NCBI GenBank assembly: GCA_949358305.1
Contig: OX442315.1
Location: forward strand, 13,604,427 to 13,668,426
Reading direction: 5' to 3'
Length of the DNA stretch: 64,000 nt
From: Strigamia acuminata
Lineage: Eukaryota; Arthropoda; Chilopoda; Geophilomorpha; Linotaeniidae
In this document: one piece after another, positions 22,343-31,085 of the stretch
Numbering within the stretch: position 1 is the first letter of the stretch
Layout: each line of letters starts with the position of its first letter
Notes under the pieces: generated by a model
Told to the model about the DNA's origin: nothing
The model's input: the letters and a program-made list of their open reading frames with translations, nothing else
Database searches by the model: none
Position numbers and translations under genes: made by a program

Positions 22343-23359
22343 TGTTGTGACCCGACTGGACCGGGGTCAACGAAGAGTTTCTCTCGTGACCTCGTTTCGG
22401 GTGTAAGGGGAGCCGCAAGCGCGTCTCCCTTCCCTCAGTGCATTGACATCTAGTCAATGGACAGGCGTCTGCCCTGAGGGAGTGGGGATGGCTCGTCCAC
22501 CCCACCATTGGGTGATTCCGGTCACCTGTCAACCCCGCTTTGTGCAAAGGAATGTGCCTTGCACTGAGCGGGCAGAACCAACACAACCATCAAACGAGAA
22601 ACACACGTAAAACCCGTCGTCCTACAAGATCAGGCCCAAGTAAATATACTGGGATTGACCAAGGACAAAGGACAATTTACCGTGAGTACGTTTGGTCAGT
22701 GTCAAACTCCGCAGAGTAACCTGCGAGATAAGATTACCACACTATTTTAGCACACCAGCTAGAAATAGTAAAAACCACTCCAGTTTAGCGAGTTGTGCAG
22801 ACAAACGGTCGCACAAGCCTAAACTGCAGTAAAACCACGACGAGCGTTCCCGCCGCTGTGTGACCGCCGGGAGCCAGAAGAGTCCGCCGCTGTGTGATCG
22901 CCGGACACCACACAAAAACCTAGACAACAGCCCGAAGTAAGCCTTTTAACTAAGCATTCACTCGCGCCCGACCAGCGTGAGCCCGAAGGACCAGCCAGAG
23001 ACGAGCCGAGGACGCCATATTGCCACGCCGGCCCAAGACGACACCACGTTGCCACAACGAGGACGCCATCTTGGACACGACCGAGACAACAGACGACCTC
23101 GCCGATTCCAGCCAGCTTTCATCATACCTTTACCTTTCCATTTCCCTTCACCCATTCCGATTTACCTTTTACCTACCTCTCATATATATATATAAGATAT
23201 ATCTGTACATTGTCCCACAGAATAAATCTATATTATATTTTACCTTTTATATCTGTGTAATCATTTCTTTGGGTAAACCGCTTGAGACAAAGCGGTAGTG
23301 AGTTAGTCGAATTAAGTAATCAACCCACGAGTTAGCGACGGTTAGAGTTGAGCGCGACA
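22343..23359 (+). repeat. E1 5' LTR
   Basis: A TATATATATATATAAG TATA-like block (about 23182-23196) lies 25-35 bp upstream of the probable start, and an AATAAA signal is at 23221-23226. U5 ends GAGCGCGACA. TG...CA termini. Confidence 0.95.
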
Positions 23360-23361
23360 CG

Positions 23362-23379
23362 TGGGGGCCTGTCCGGGAT
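23362..23379 (+). other. E1 primer binding site, tRNA-Pro type
   Basis: TGGGGGCCTGTCCGGGAT starts 2 nt after the LTR. It resembles the tRNA-Pro primer site known from gammaretroviruses with two differences in the middle, so tRNA-Pro is the likely primer. Confidence 0.7.
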
Positions 23380-23431
23380 CAAGTTGAATAACTGATTCTA
23401 ACCTGTGATTACATCATACCCAAAGCAAGAA

Positions 23432-26400
23432 ATGGCAGATAATACCCGAGTAACAGATTCCGACTCCGACGCAAACAAGAGAGCCGGCAGTCGTAAAGGC
23501 GCCGACTATCACTTGCGATCTGGAGGTCCCTTACCCAAAGCCTCAGCGCACGAAGCGAGGCAAAAACGGCGTAAGCCTAAACCCGATCGTAGAAGCGCAT
23601 CAGAGGCATCGCACCCGTCTCGCGCCGAGACGAGGCAGCGATTGGACGAGACAGAGCGGGGTGAAGAGCAATCTCACTCCAAACTGCCGCGTTCTAACCG
23701 TGACGGCGAGACGAGCGGAAACGAGGTTTTATCCCGTAACCAATCGCCTCGTCTAACGCACGACACCGAGGTGGGCAGTCCGAAAGCAGCGTCTCCGATA
23801 CAAAAGACGGCCTCAAATACGACCGCTAATTCGGCACTAAACACGCCAGTTACGCACAGTCGACCAGCCTCGGTAGTGTCTGAAGGACACAAGTCCAACT
23901 CATCCTCTGTCAAGCGTGTTTCGAGCCAGCCTTACAGCGTCTCGGGCACCTTGATTGATGCGATGCAATTGGCACAGGCGGAAGGAGTGAGATACACCCT
24001 TCCGACGGGGAAGATTACCGTGTACGAAACGTTACAAATCGTACGTGCAGCTTTAAAAGCGCACAGTGTATCCCCACAAATCACCATTGTTGAAGGTGCA
24101 CACGCTCAACAATTGGTTGATTCCGCTCAATTTGAAGCGGATGCAGAGAATGAGGCTCGACAAGCCATTCGCGAGAGACGGAGGAAGCTGGCGGAAAGAG
24201 AAGCGCAAGCTCTCGAGTACGGCAGAACCCAGCCCAATCCGACTACTCCCGAGGAGGTAGAAATAGTTGACCGAGCCCTGAGAGCACATCGATATGCTTT
24301 CCACTCGCAACAAGAAGCAGAGCGAGCATTTATGGCCAGATTGCGACGAGATGACCCGAAATCCGTTCGCAAACCAGAGGTCAGTTCATCCGAGCTGTCC
24401 GACGAGAGCCTAGAGGGAGACCCAAAGCGCACGCCGAAGGCCAAACCCAAACCCCAGCCGGAGAGGGCAACACCAGCTACTCCGCGCAAGAGAGATGCGT
24501 CGGCCAGAGAACAACAAACTCGGCCCCGCATGCAAGCTCTCGATTCAGCCACAAATAATGCGATAACGCGGTTAATCAACGCTAATAATGCTAGGCGAAA
24601 TGAAGAGCAAGCTCTCACAAGCCAACAGCAAGATAATCCGCAAGGGACTGAGTGGCAACAACCAGTGCCCATCCTTAAAGACGACGAGTCGTCAAGGAGA
24701 CAATCGCATGATCGCACCTCTTCGCGAGAAGAAGGCAAACGCGATGAAAGACCGAAATATTATCACTACGGAAATAGTGATTCGTCGTCAGATGGACTGG
24801 AGTCAAATGCACCCAGTCATCACGATTCGGAGAGAGGTTCCGGAGAAAGACGAAGGGAAAGAGAACGCGATGAACGCAGGGAAAGGGAACGTGACGACCG
24901 TCGTAGGGGCCGGAAAGAGTCAAACTCTTCACGGCGCAACCCGCCACGCCGCTCACCGTCTCCCGACCCCAGCTCCGACCCCTCATCCAACGACGACAGA
25001 CGAAAGGAGAAATCAAGTAATCGCCGGAAGAGATCCAACTCTCCGCGCGATAGAGAGAAACGACGTCGATCGGAAAATAGCGACCACCGACGGGAGGAGT
25101 TTCAGGACCTTCCCCGACAAAGCGCGTTTACCGATTCGACGGGTCGGCAGTATACGATGGGAGAGCTTGGAAGAGCCCTACTCGGCTCGTTGAAGGCCGA
25201 GGGAATCGATCTGAGCAAACGAAACGATCGTAATCGTAGCACTGGCGACCGCGTAAAGAAAAAATACGCTGTCTCCCGACGTGACACCATGAGTGTTACC
25301 GGGAATATTAGGTGGCAATTTTATATTCAGAACCGTTTCGACGGGTCATGGAAAGCGGGAGATCGCTTCCTTGACGAAGTAATTCGAATTAAGACTGCCA
25401 CCAAAGCCACCGTAGGAGACATGCTCACCCACGGTATTGTCGAGCTAATGACAGGCTCGGCACGTGAGTGGTACCAAGGATTGAAAGGCGTCAATTGGGA
25501 CGACTTTTTAATGAGATTCGACCTACGCTACGGCGAGACACCCGAAGAGGTGAGCCGAAAGATGCGAGGTCTTCGCCAGATGCCTGGTGAAACCATAATG
25601 GATTACGACATTCGCGCCAGATTGTTGTTCGAAAAGGCCCCGATGGAATTTCATGCCACGGGATTCAACCTTTTCTTTCTCGGCGGTTTGTCGGAATACT
25701 CGCAACGGGTGCTACTTGAAGAAAGGGCACCGACAGGAGGCAGCTACGAGGAGATGAGCGCCTTCCTGTTTGAGAACACGATAGATATCGAGAAAAGATA
25801 TTATTCCGCTTTACCAGAAGCGGAGAAAGCAGCAACCGCTAAACGTCTCAAGTTGAGTGCGGAAAGATATGGGGCGACAGATAAAATTATGCGCCCTACT
25901 GAATATCTTAGCGGTATAATGGAGCTGGCAGAAGCTAGCGTTGGTTTACAAATAAAAAATAAACTGACATCCACGCTGCCTTCCAACCCTTTGGCCGCCC
26001 CTAAAAAGGCACCGACAGCGTCAGCCATGCAAGCGACACTGGAGGAGGTCAAGGAGGGGGAGGAAGCCGGACAAGATGCCGGAAAATCAGACAAAAAAGA
26101 AGAAAAAGACGATTATTCGACGGACGAAGAAATACGAAGCTATCGCGATACCTTATCAACGGGTTGCGATGAGGAAGGACCGCTAGTACATCTCATCCAT
26201 CGAGATAGAGCGGTAGAAGAATTTCGCGCCAGGTTAAAACCAAATGCCGGCCGAATTCCGAAGTATTTTCGAAAAAATTACACGCCACCGTCGAAAGCAG
26301 ACCCTGAAAAGAAAAAATCGACTGAAGCCCCAAGAGACAAATCAAATATTCGTTGTTTCAAGTGTAACCAACCGGGTCACTATTCCAATGAGTGCCCAAG

Positions 26401-26515
26401 AACAGCGAAAGAAGACGCTAAATTTGACGCAATAATGAAGCAGATGGCAGAGATTAAACTCGCCATGGCAAAAAACGAGTCAAAAAACGAGTCAGCGCAG
26501 GCGGCGAAGAAATAA
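23432..26515 (+). CDS. gag: E1 Gag (1,027 aa)
   Basis: Structural protein that packages element RNA. ATG 23432 is the first in frame after the PBS; the frame is open a little further back but only through a GTG. Residues 1 to about 560 are hydrophilic, rich in Arg, Ser, Asp, Glu and Pro, with RD/RE-type repeats. About 630-770 is the retrotransposon capsid-like region (WKAGDRFLDEVIR, AREWYQGLKGVNWDDFLMRF, MPGETIMDYDIRARLLFE). A CCHC zinc knuckle lies near the C-terminus (C975, C978, H983, C988; CFKCNQPGHYSNEC). It is longer than most Gypsy Gags because of the N-terminal charged half. The last 45 nt hold two slippery heptamers for entry into pol. Confidence 0.95.
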   Translation: MADNTRVTDSDSDANKRAGSRKGADYHLRSGGPLPKASAHEARQKRRKPKPDRRSASEASHPSRAETRQRLDETERGEEQSHSKLPRSNRDGETSGNEVLSRNQSPRLTHDTEVGSPKAASPIQKTASNTTANSALNTPVTHSRPASVVSEGHKSNSSSVKRVSSQPYSVSGTLIDAMQLAQAEGVRYTLPTGKITVYETLQIVRAALKAHSVSPQITIVEGAHAQQLVDSAQFEADAENEARQAIRERRRKLAEREAQALEYGRTQPNPTTPEEVEIVDRALRAHRYAFHSQQEAERAFMARLRRDDPKSVRKPEVSSSELSDESLEGDPKRTPKAKPKPQPERATPATPRKRDASAREQQTRPRMQALDSATNNAITRLINANNARRNEEQALTSQQQDNPQGTEWQQPVPILKDDESSRRQSHDRTSSREEGKRDERPKYYHYGNSDSSSDGLESNAPSHHDSERGSGERRRERERDERRERERDDRRRGRKESNSSRRNPPRRSPSPDPSSDPSSNDDRRKEKSSNRRKRSNSPRDREKRRRSENSDHRREEFQDLPRQSAFTDSTGRQYTMGELGRALLGSLKAEGIDLSKRNDRNRSTGDRVKKKYAVSRRDTMSVTGNIRWQFYIQNRFDGSWKAGDRFLDEVIRIKTATKATVGDMLTHGIVELMTGSAREWYQGLKGVNWDDFLMRFDLRYGETPEEVSRKMRGLRQMPGETIMDYDIRARLLFEKAPMEFHATGFNLFFLGGLSEYSQRVLLEERAPTGGSYEEMSAFLFENTIDIEKRYYSALPEAEKAATAKRLKLSAERYGATDKIMRPTEYLSGIMELAEASVGLQIKNKLTSTLPSNPLAAPKKAPTASAMQATLEEVKEGEEAGQDAGKSDKKEEKDDYSTDEEIRSYRDTLSTGCDEEGPLVHLIHRDRAVEEFRARLKPNAGRIPKYFRKNYTPPSKADPEKKKSTEAPRDKSNIRCFKCNQPGHYSNECPRTAKEDAKFDAIMKQMAEIKLAMAKNESKNESAQAAKK

Positions 26516-26533
26516 CTTCTCGACCGTCTGCGC
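26470..26533 (+). promoter_or_regulatory. E1 gag-pol -1 ribosomal frameshift signal
   Basis: Two copies of AAAAAAC (26470-26476 and 26482-26488) are both phased A_AAA_AAC in the gag frame. Six nt after the second starts a stem: 26495-26504 (GCGCAGGCGG) pairs with 26524-26533 (CCGTCTGCGC), 10 pairs with one G.U. An inner GAAG/CTTC stem (26506-26509, 26516-26519) encloses the gag stop. The -1 frame is open from the slip site into pol. Spacing and heptamer match classic retroviral -1 frameshifting; efficiency is not known. Confidence 0.85.
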
Positions 26534-29500
26534 CATTCATGAAGAAGAAGGGGTTTAACAAAGGGTTCGATAAGCCGCCACCAGTCAAAGAAATGGGTAG
26601 TGACATAGCTAACGCCCAAATTCAAGACAGGGCCAACAACGCTTTGCAGGTAATTACCGCAAACGCTGAGGCTGAGGCGGAAGAACCGAACCTACTGCTT
26701 GAAGAATTACCTCAAGTAGTCGAAGACACAGAAGAATTTCGTGTTTTCATGTGCAACGTGGCGGTCGAATACACCAACCGCCTATGCATGTTGCCCATGA
26801 CAATAGAACGTGAAAAAATTATGGGACTACTAGACTCGGGAGCAGATCGCTCGTTCGTTTCCGAAGACATAGTAGCATCATTGGGTCTCACCGATAAGAT
26901 AAAAGGCGTTAATAAAAATATACGTCTAAAAACCGCCAACGGAATGGCGCGTCCAAAAGGAGTTATATTATTGACCATGGAGTGGCTCGGAGGGGTAGAA
27001 CAGCACCCTTTCCTGGTCCTGCCCACATGCGACAGAATTTTTCTGTTGGGCTTAGACCTCATGGCGTCAATGGAAATACAACCAAATCCAATAACGAAAT
27101 CTTGGAATTATATCAGAAATGATAAGGAAAGACCCGCAATTGTCGTGCCACCAGCTCTTGTAAAAGAAGCGGCCGACAAGACACAGTGGGAGAAAGGCCT
27201 AAAGAAATTCGTTCAAGACTACGATTTTAAAGCATTCGTAACAGAATTGCAACGGGACAATGTAGTGGAAACGCTTGTCGCCGACGCCGCTTTAGAATTA
27301 AACGAAGCGGCAGCCCTACGAAGGGTCCTACTTAAATATGAGGGGATCCTGTCGAAAAAACCGGGCCGAACGAATAGGGCTATTCACGAAATTAAATTGA
27401 CGGATAATAAACCTATACGAGTTGCGTATAAGGGAATGAACCCGCAAAAACGTGAAATAGTGCAAAAAATGTGCCAAGAAATGCTAGACAGTGGCATTGT
27501 CTCCGAGGCCCAGGGAGAATACGCGACGCGAGTTGTGCTCGTGATGCGCCCGGGCTCGGACCCACGCCTATGCATTGATTACCGCCCATTAAACGCGGTG
27601 ACAGAGATAGATCCCATACAGATGCCGTCTATCGAATCCATTTTGAGAGAGCTTAGCCCCTTTTCTTGGGTTACGACGATGGATCTGTCGAAGGGATACT
27701 GGCAAGTTGAGATGAGGCCAGAGGATAAGTTAAAAACAGCATTTTACTCGCCAATTGGACGGTTGATGTTCAACGTCATGCCATTTGGTTTAGTGAATGC
27801 TCCCAGTACCTTTCAGAGACTAATCGAAAGCGTATTGGGTGATATCCTGCATCAGTTTGTGTGGGCATACCTAGATGACATAGTTATTGCCTCTAAAACA
27901 TTCGAAGAGCACATTGAGCACATCGACCAAGTGCTCACCCGGCTGGCAAAAGCTGGGTTACACGTGCATCCGGGCAAAAGCAAGTTCTGTCGAAAGGAGC
28001 TTGCCTTCCTGGGTTATCGCATTGGAGTCAATGGTTTAGCTATTGGCCCCGAAAAAATCGATGCGATTAATCGTTTCCCACCACCCGAGGACGTTAAAGG
28101 TGTCCAACGGTTTATGGGAATGATAAACTTCTTCGGCAGGTTGCTACCGGGTCTAGCTGAAGTGGCAGCCCCAGTTACCGACCTCCTGAAGAATGAAAAC
28201 GAATTTGTATGGTCAAATGAGTGCAACATCGCATTTAATGCAATAAAGAGGATGCTGACGGAAGTCGGCGTAATGCCTCTACCCGACTTAAACCGGCCGT
28301 TCATATTACACACGGACGCCAGCAGAGTTGGGTTAGGAGCGGCGTTGCTCCAAACACACGTGCGCGACGGAGTCGAACAAGACCTGCCGTGCATGTTTAT
28401 AAGTCGCAAACTCCAAGGCGCTGAAAAGAATTACAATGCCACCGAGTTGGAGTGTTTGGCCGTTGTGTGGGCCATAAGGAAATTCAGAGATTATCTCGAA
28501 TATACCAAATTTGTGGTCCACACAGATCATCAAGCGTTACAATGGCTGATGAAATTAAAAGAGCCAGCCGGTCGACTAGCCAGATGGCAGTTAGAACTGA
28601 TGGCATGCGACTTGACCATTCAATACAAGCCCGGCAAATATAACGTCGTGGCTGACGCTCTGTCACGGGCACCAGTGTCAGATCCAATCGACGCTGACGA
28701 TGATGGCGAGGATGACTCCCGCATCATTTATTGCCCTACGAGTTGTCACCGTTGGGATTTAAGGAAGATGAATGAAATTCCCACCGCGTCTCCGGCAGAT
28801 GTAAAATTCTGTGGATTTTGGACGCGGTTATACCAACCAGCTGCTGACAATTACCCAAATGCAAGGAAGGAATTTAAGCTAGAGCGGAGAATAAATGACC
28901 CGCTTCTAAGCGCCTTCCACGCTCATGTCGGCGAGCAGATGCAAAGCAGTCCCCCGACAAGGGAGGAAATAATTGTGCAACAAAAATTAGACAAGAAATG
29001 TCAGGACAGAGCTAGATTCGTACTGACAGGAAAATATCCGCCCAATCTAACCAGAAGGCAGAAGCGTCGTTATGCACACGAATCCATAGATTACCTATTG
29101 GATGACGGCCTTTTAGTGAAACATCACCCAAATCACCAAGATGACTTGAGTGAATCGGACACCGCAGTAAAGGTAGTAATACCTGCTTCCTTAATCGGTC
29201 GCGTGCTGTGGTTGTTACACGGGCACCCGCTTGCGAGCCATGCGGGAGTAAGCAGAACACTCTATCGTGCTACACAGCTTTTTCACTGGACAGGGATGAA
29301 AAAAGATATTGCTCTTTTTGTCCACCAATGTCAGCGATGTCAAGCGTGCAAGCCGAGGAGTAAATCACCATTCGAAACTATTTTCTTAGGGCCTTACGCG
29401 CCTTTTGATTGTTTAAGTGTCGATGTGATGGGCCCAAAACCCGTTACGGGAAATAAAAATGCGTACATTATCGTTATAATGGACGTGGCAACTCGTTGGC

Positions 29501-30609
29501 CCGAGTTGTACGCCGTCGCTAGACCTTCAGCAGAGAAAATCGTTGAATGTATCTACGACGTGGCGTTACGTTACGGATTTCCACGTAAAATTATATCCGA
29601 TAACGGACCCCAATTTATCTCGAAAATTTGGGGTAAGTTTTGTGAGAAATTCGGGATTGTGGCGTCACATACTTCGACCTACAATCCCAGAACAAATCCC
29701 GTTGAGCGACTCAACAGGGACATTAAATATGCACTAAGCATATTCACTGACATCCACAATAGGTGGGATGAATACTTGAGGGAGATCGCGTTCAGCATAC
29801 GAACAACAGTCTCGAGGACGAGAGATTTTTCTCCGGCCTACCTCAACTTCGCCCGAGAGCTACGAGTGCCTTGGGACCCACGAGTGGCAGAGTCGGTAAA
29901 TGTGGTGGACCCAGAGAAACCACATGAGTATGTATATAAATTGGAGCAAACAATTTCGAGCACATACAAACATATGATGGCGCACATTTTTAACATGCGC
30001 GACCGCATTTTACAAGATAAAAGCGGTGGAAAATTTGTGAATTTCGAGAACAATGATTTAGTGTGGAAGGACACACACATCCTCTCAAATGCAGCGAGAG
30101 GAATCACCGCCAGCTTGGCCGACAAGAGAGATGGTCCGTATGTGATCATCGGCAAGCATGGCGGTAACGCGTATAAATTACGCAAGCTCGAGGACAACAC
30201 CGAGCATAAGTCGATACAAGTACGAGAGTTAACTCCGTACATTCCGGAATTCCCGCAAGAAATGTGGGCCAAAGGCCAAGTCAAGTCTAAAACTGACGGC
30301 CAAATCGTCGATATGTTCGCTGGCGAGTCGGAAAAAGCACCGCCAAGTGACAACGAGGAGTATTTCGACGCCCCTTCACCTCCGGTAAACGAGATAGTTG
30401 AATCCGTTCCGGATCCAATTTTGGTCGGGGGGGAAACAGGAGAAACTCCTGAAACAAACACAAAAAACACGGATAAAAAAGAAAACAATAATGAGGAGGT
30501 ACAGACACAAAAAACAACAAAAAATATCGTACCTGCCTCGATCCGTAACCTGCGACCAAAAAGAGATAATCCGTTCATAAAAGGCGGAAAGGTCGTAGGA
30601 AAGAAGTAA
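26488..30609 (+). CDS. pol: E1 Pol polyprotein (PR-RT-RNase H-IN), -1 frame
   Basis: Copies and integrates the element. The coordinate given is the first -1-frame codon after the slip site. An ATG exists at 26539, and numbering here is from it. Protease: LLDSGADRSF (D99). RT: GYWQVEMR, PFGLVNAPSTFQ, YLDD (Y444-D447). RNase H: HTDASRVGLGAAL (D593), ATELECLAVVWAIRKF, TDHQALQWL, VVADALSRAP. Integrase: His/Cys zinc site (HGHPLASHAG ... HQCQRCQAC), catalytic D962 (SVDVMG), D1021 (SDNGPQF) and E1056 (NPVER), then a GPY motif (DGPYVIIGK). There is no chromodomain. The tail (about 1240-1356) is acidic and Lys-rich. No inactivating change is seen. Confidence 0.95.
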   Translation, partial: RVSAGGEEITSRPSAPFMKKKGFNKGFDKPPPVKEMGSDIANAQIQDRANNALQVITANAEAEAEEPNLLLEELPQVVEDTEEFRVFMCNVAVEYTNRLCMLPMTIEREKIMGLLDSGADRSFVSEDIVASLGLTDKIKGVNKNIRLKTANGMARPKGVILLTMEWLGGVEQHPFLVLPTCDRIFLLGLDLMASMEIQPNPITKSWNYIRNDKERPAIVVPPALVKEAADKTQWEKGLKKFVQDYDFKAFVTELQRDNVVETLVADAALELNEAAALRRVLLKYEGILSKKPGRTNRAIHEIKLTDNKPIRVAYKGMNPQKREIVQKMCQEMLDSGIVSEAQGEYATRVVLVMRPGSDPRLCIDYRPLNAVTEIDPIQMPSIESILRELSPFSWVTTMDLSKGYWQVEMRPEDKLKTAFYSPIGRLMFNVMPFGLVNAPSTFQRLIESVLGDILHQFVWAYLDDIVIASKTFEEHIEHIDQVLTRLAKAGLHVHPGKSKFCRKELAFLGYRIGVNGLAIGPEKIDAINRFPPPEDVKGVQRFMGMINFFGRLLPGLAEVAAPVTDLLKNENEFVWSNECNIAFNAIKRMLTEVGVMPLPDLNRPFILHTDASRVGLGAALLQTHVRDGVEQDLPCMFISRKLQGAEKNYNATELECLAVVWAIRKFRDYLEYTKFVVHTDHQALQWLMKLKEPAGRLARWQLELMACDLTIQYKPGKYNVVADALSRAPVSDPIDADDDGEDDSRIIYCPTSCHRWDLRKMNEIPTASPADVKFCGFWTRLYQPAADNYPNARKEFKLERRINDPLLSAFHAHVGEQMQSSPPTREEIIVQQKLDKKCQDRARFVLTGKYPPNLTRRQKRRYAHESIDYLLDDGLLVKHHPNHQDDLSESDTAVKVVIPASLIGRVLWLLHGHPLASHAGVSRTLYRATQLFHWTGMKKDIALFVHQCQRCQACKPRSKSPFETIFLGPYAPFDCLSVDVMGPKPVTGNKNAYIIVIMDVATRWPELYAVARPSAEKIVECIYDVALRYGFPRKIISDNGPQFISKIWGKFCEKFGIVASHTSTYNPRTNPVERLNRDIKYALSIFTDIHNRWDEYLREIAFSIRTTVSRTRDFSPAYLNFARELRVPWDPRVAESVNVVDPEKPHEYVYKLEQTISSTYKHMMAHIFNMRDRILQDKSGGKFVNFENNDLVWKDTHILSNAARGITASLADKRDGPYVIIGKHGGNAYKLRKLEDNTEHKSIQVRELTPYIPEFPQEMWAKGQVKSKTDGQIVDMFAGESEKAPPSDNEEYFDAPSPPVNEIVESVPDPILVGGETGETPETNTKNTDKKENNNEEVQTQKTTKNIVPASIRNLRPKRDNPFIKGGKVVGKK

Positions 30610-31085
30610 AATAAATTACGAGTCGATGGCGGCACTAAAAATAAATGTAATCGACCGATAGTGCAAGCCATCACGTCGCAGAAAATTTCGCTAAGTCCAA
30701 CAAAGCGGATATCGGTCGAATTCGCGTCACGAGATGGCGTGGAAACGCGGGACCCGTAGCAAAATTATCGGCACGGGTCGGATACCGCGTGCAAAAGACC
30801 CCGTAGCAGCAATCGCGCACGGGAGTGAGAACAAAGGAGACCCGTAGCGTAACATGCGCACGGGTAGGTGCGCACTAGTCTCAAACACCCGGGTTCTGGA
30901 GTATATTACCCAGAATCCATCGCGATTACCTCGTGTTCACACAGACTTCCGCTTTTCACAGCTGATCACTGCATTCGTGCGTGATCCTCGTTTTTAACGT
31001 TTTACCGAGTTTTTCACCGAGTTTTTGAGATAGTTTTATCATCCTTTTTAAATCGTGATTGAGATTTTTGTGCGCGCTCCTCGCC
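30610..31085 (+). other. E1 spacer between pol and the third gene
   Basis: No ORF. Contains the three-hairpin cluster (30751-30866) and a GGGTTCTGG/CCCAGAATCC imperfect hairpin near 30893-30920. This is where a promoter or splice signals for the third gene would be expected. Confidence 0.5.
30751..30866 (+). ncRNA. Three tandem stem-loops of the form CCCGTAGC...GCACGGG
   Basis: Stems GACCCGT/ACGGGTC (30751-30757, 30773-30779), CCCGT/ACGGG (30800-30804, 30819-30823) and ACCCGT/ACGGGT (30840-30845, 30860-30865) recur about every 45 nt, each with AGC after the 5' arm and a GC-ending loop. The role is unknown: a structured part of the element RNA, or DNA binding sites. Only the pairing and repetition are directly seen. 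Confidence 0.4.

Noticed and set aside
22206-22586. 126-residue minus-strand ORF joining LTR and peptide copy 5
   Set aside because: Frame fusion across the insertion junction out of frame with the peptide; no promoter or signal peptide.
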